Below are positions 6,448 through 7,757 of a stretch of 7,757 nt of DNA, in pieces. Under the pieces are notes generated by a model. That model worked only from the letters and a program-made list of their open reading frames with translations, had not been told where the DNA came from and made no database searches. The position numbers and the translations under genes were made by a program. Numbering within the stretch: position 1 is the stretch's first letter; each line of letters opens with the position of its first letter. Origin of the DNA: Lachnospiraceae bacterium (GTDB lineage: Bacteria > Bacillota_A > Clostridia > Lachnospirales > Lachnospiraceae); contig JAQUUB010000157.1 of the NCBI GenBank assembly GCA_028694115.1, positions 1 to 7,757 on the forward strand, written 5' to 3'.

Positions 6448-6464
6448 TTTGATATTATATCAAA
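6448..6464. repeat. Perfect 17-bp palindrome over the TRIC -10 box
   Basis: TTTGATAT, one centre base, ATATCAAA: eight perfectly paired bases on each side, with the minus-strand TATAAT box (6459-6454) inside. Placement over a -10 box is typical of a dimeric repressor operator. The sequence matches no operator I can name. Confidence 0.55.
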
Positions 6465-6482
6465 CTAATCTGGCCAATTCAA
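6454..6482 (-). promoter_or_regulatory. Promoter of the TRIC gene (TTGAAT-N17-TATAAT)
   Basis: The -35 TTGAAT (6482-6477) and -10 TATAAT (6459-6454) are 17 nt apart on the minus strand. The -35 overlaps the stop codon of the Ig-like protein gene. Start would be near 6447, giving a leader of about 75 nt that includes the 6416-6383 hairpin. Confidence 0.6.
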
Positions 6483-7757
6483 TAGATCCACGTCTTTTTC
6501 ACTACGACAGCGGTTTTGAAGCTTCTAGTCACTCCATTTATGGTTATGTCTGTTGTGATAACTGTGTTTCCCACTGATAAAGCCTTTACCTGACCTTTAG
6601 AGGAAATCGTAGCAACCTTCGGATTACTTGACTTATACTTAATCGAGTAGTTGCAGGCTCCATTATCAATCGTATTTTGAAGGAGTTGTGGAATCTTTGT
6701 TGTAAGGTTAACGGTTTTTGCCTTGCTTCCACTCATGTATAGGACTTTTTTAGACGGAGAAACCGTTATTTGTTTTGCCATCTTTTTCAAGGTTTCTCCC
6801 TGATCTATGAGAATCACATAGTCAGAAGCATGAGAGAATTCTAGTAGTACCTTTCCAGTCTTGTCAATCAGACCTATTGACTGCGCTTCCAGTATTTTCT
6901 TTCCTTCGTTATAATAAAGTAAGTTTGCAAATCTCTCTGCATTCACACTGCTCAGATTTATGCAGAGCGTAGCACGAAAACCGAAATTGCCTTCGTGGTT
7001 AAGTGACATCAATAACCCTTGATTTTTTGTCCCGATCTGCTTCTTTATTAGCTTCATTGGAATATTGCCCTTATTTAACATGACTCCAAAATCAAAATCG
7101 GAAAACTGACTCTCTTCAGGGATATCCGTTCCTTTGATTATCCACTCTACACCTTCTTGCATAATAAGAGTGAGCGTAATGTCCTTTCCTTTAAGAGACT
7201 TGAATATTTCCTTTGGAACCACCGTTCCACCCTTCATATCTACCGTCATACTACCGTGCATTTTATTATCTAAATTCTTTACAATATACTCCCATTCTTT
7301 GGCTGAATTACCAATTATTCTGGGAATACTGGGACTCATGGTCTCTCTTGAAGTTGAGTCTACTTTTGTTTCTGTTTTTGTATTATCATTACTATTTATT
7401 AATTTAATCGCTGCATTCCCACTTTTTGTGCTGTCCGCTGTTGAAGTTGCAGTAACCATCAGTTTTCCTGCTGTTTCACCTCTTCCCACAGTAAGTAGTC
7501 CTTGACTATCTATACTCGTACGTGCACTTTTATTTCCTGTAACTTTCCAGATTACGGTTTTTGCCGGGTTGTTTGTTCCTATTACTATTGCGCTAAAAAT
7601 CTTGTTATTACCTTTTTTTATCTTAGCAGACGCTGGAGTAACTGTTACACTAGTTACGGTTGGTAGCGGCTTTGGAATCTCTGTTACAGTAACATTTGAT
7701 GTTCCTGATTTCGTTGGATCTTCCGTGGAGGTCGCTTTGACTGTCAGCGTTGTGGCT
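6479..7757 (-). CDS. Bacterial Ig-like (Big_2) repeat cell-surface protein, C-terminal part (cut by right edge)
   Basis: The frame is open from the right edge to the TGA at 6479, showing 425 residues; the N-terminus and any signal peptide lie outside. The first 25 visible residues are the end of one Ig-like repeat. A second repeat runs about 35-120 (VTVTPASAKIKKG start, then IWKV, then ATSTADSTKSG). A Ser/Thr/Asn-rich linker follows (121-145), then a middle domain (about 148-318) containing KGKDITLTL, DFDFGV and HASDYVILID. The latter domain recurs in clostridial surface proteins but I know no name for it. A last Big_2 domain (about 328-425) carries SSNPKVATISSKGQVKALSVGNT. Such proteins are exported adhesins or wall-associated enzymes; no LPXTG, choline- or SLH-type anchor is present at this C-terminus, which ends TWIY. 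A GTG at 7489 could be taken as a start, but the Ig-like repeat continues straight through it upstream. Confidence 0.9.
   Translation of the reverse strand, partial: ATTLTVKATSTEDPTKSGTSNVTVTEIPKPLPTVTSVTVTPASAKIKKGNNKIFSAIVIGTNNPAKTVIWKVTGNKSARTSIDSQGLLTVGRGETAGKLMVTATSTADSTKSGNAAIKLINSNDNTKTETKVDSTSRETMSPSIPRIIGNSAKEWEYIVKNLDNKMHGSMTVDMKGGTVVPKEIFKSLKGKDITLTLIMQEGVEWIIKGTDIPEESQFSDFDFGVMLNKGNIPMKLIKKQIGTKNQGLLMSLNHEGNFGFRATLCINLSSVNAERFANLLYYNEGKKILEAQSIGLIDKTGKVLLEFSHASDYVILIDQGETLKKMAKQITVSPSKKVLYMSGSKAKTVNLTTKIPQLLQNTIDNGACNYSIKYKSSNPKVATISSKGQVKALSVGNTVITTDITINGVTRSFKTAVVVKKTWIY

Noticed and set aside
6479..7489. GTG at 7489 as the start of the Ig-like protein
   Set aside because: The same frame stays open to the right edge and encodes the preceding beta-strands of the same Ig-like domain plus the tail of another, so the gene is partial at the window edge.
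7134..7505. Plus-strand frames of 123 and 64 codons opposite the Ig-like protein
   Set aside because: The minus-strand protein shows clear domain repeats through the same bases; the plus-strand products are low-complexity shadows.

Overview
The window is an AT-rich stretch from a low-GC Gram-positive anaerobe, most likely a gut-type clostridium (Lachnospiraceae or a relative). That assignment is inference. It rests on the strong Shine-Dalgarno sites (AGGAG, AAGGAGG, AAGGTGA), the TATAAT-type promoters, and the gene types present: a PTPS-related/YfhO-like membrane protein, a secreted bacterial Ig-like repeat protein, a DUF1576-like membrane protein and a TRIC/UPF0126 protein. There are no tRNAs, rRNAs, insertion sequences, phage genes or CRISPR arrays, and every stretch without a gene is shorter than 180 bases.

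Almost everything reads leftward (minus strand). From right to left: (1) 7757-6479 is the C-terminal part of a large extracellular protein with bacterial Ig-like domains, open at the right edge. (2) 6478-6373 is a compact control region with a TTGAAT-N17-TATAAT promoter, a perfect 17-bp palindrome over its -10 box, and an intrinsic-terminator hairpin whose U-tract touches the ribosome binding site of the next gene. (3) 6372-5731 is a two-repeat TRIC/UPF0126 membrane protein. (4) 5573-5722, the only plus-strand gene, encodes a 49-residue, aromatic-free, probably disordered protein. It converges on the TRIC gene with only 8 bp between the stop codons. (5) 5572-5395 is the spacer between the small gene and the leftward operon and holds two inverted repeats.

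(6) 5394-720 is a tight leftward gene cluster. It encodes a 691-residue GT-C-like membrane protein, a LysR-type regulator (37 bp later), a DUF1576-like duplicated integral membrane protein (4-nt ATGA overlap), and a 113-residue protein that looks like a degenerate GHKL/HATPase domain (17-nt overlap). (7) 605-1 is the N-terminus of a polytopic membrane protein cut by the left edge. It has its own -10 box, and its overall look is that of the membrane sensor half of a signalling enzyme such as a diguanylate cyclase, although no catalytic part is in view.

The least described part is the LysR / DUF1576-like / degenerate-GHKL trio. The overlapping reading frames imply coupled translation, so a small cytoplasmic GHKL-like protein is probably made in step with a duplicated transporter-like membrane protein, under or beside a LysR regulator. 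The ligand and function cannot be read from sequence. The second point of interest is the leader of the TRIC gene, where any transcript from the best promoter must read through a terminator hairpin to reach the gene.
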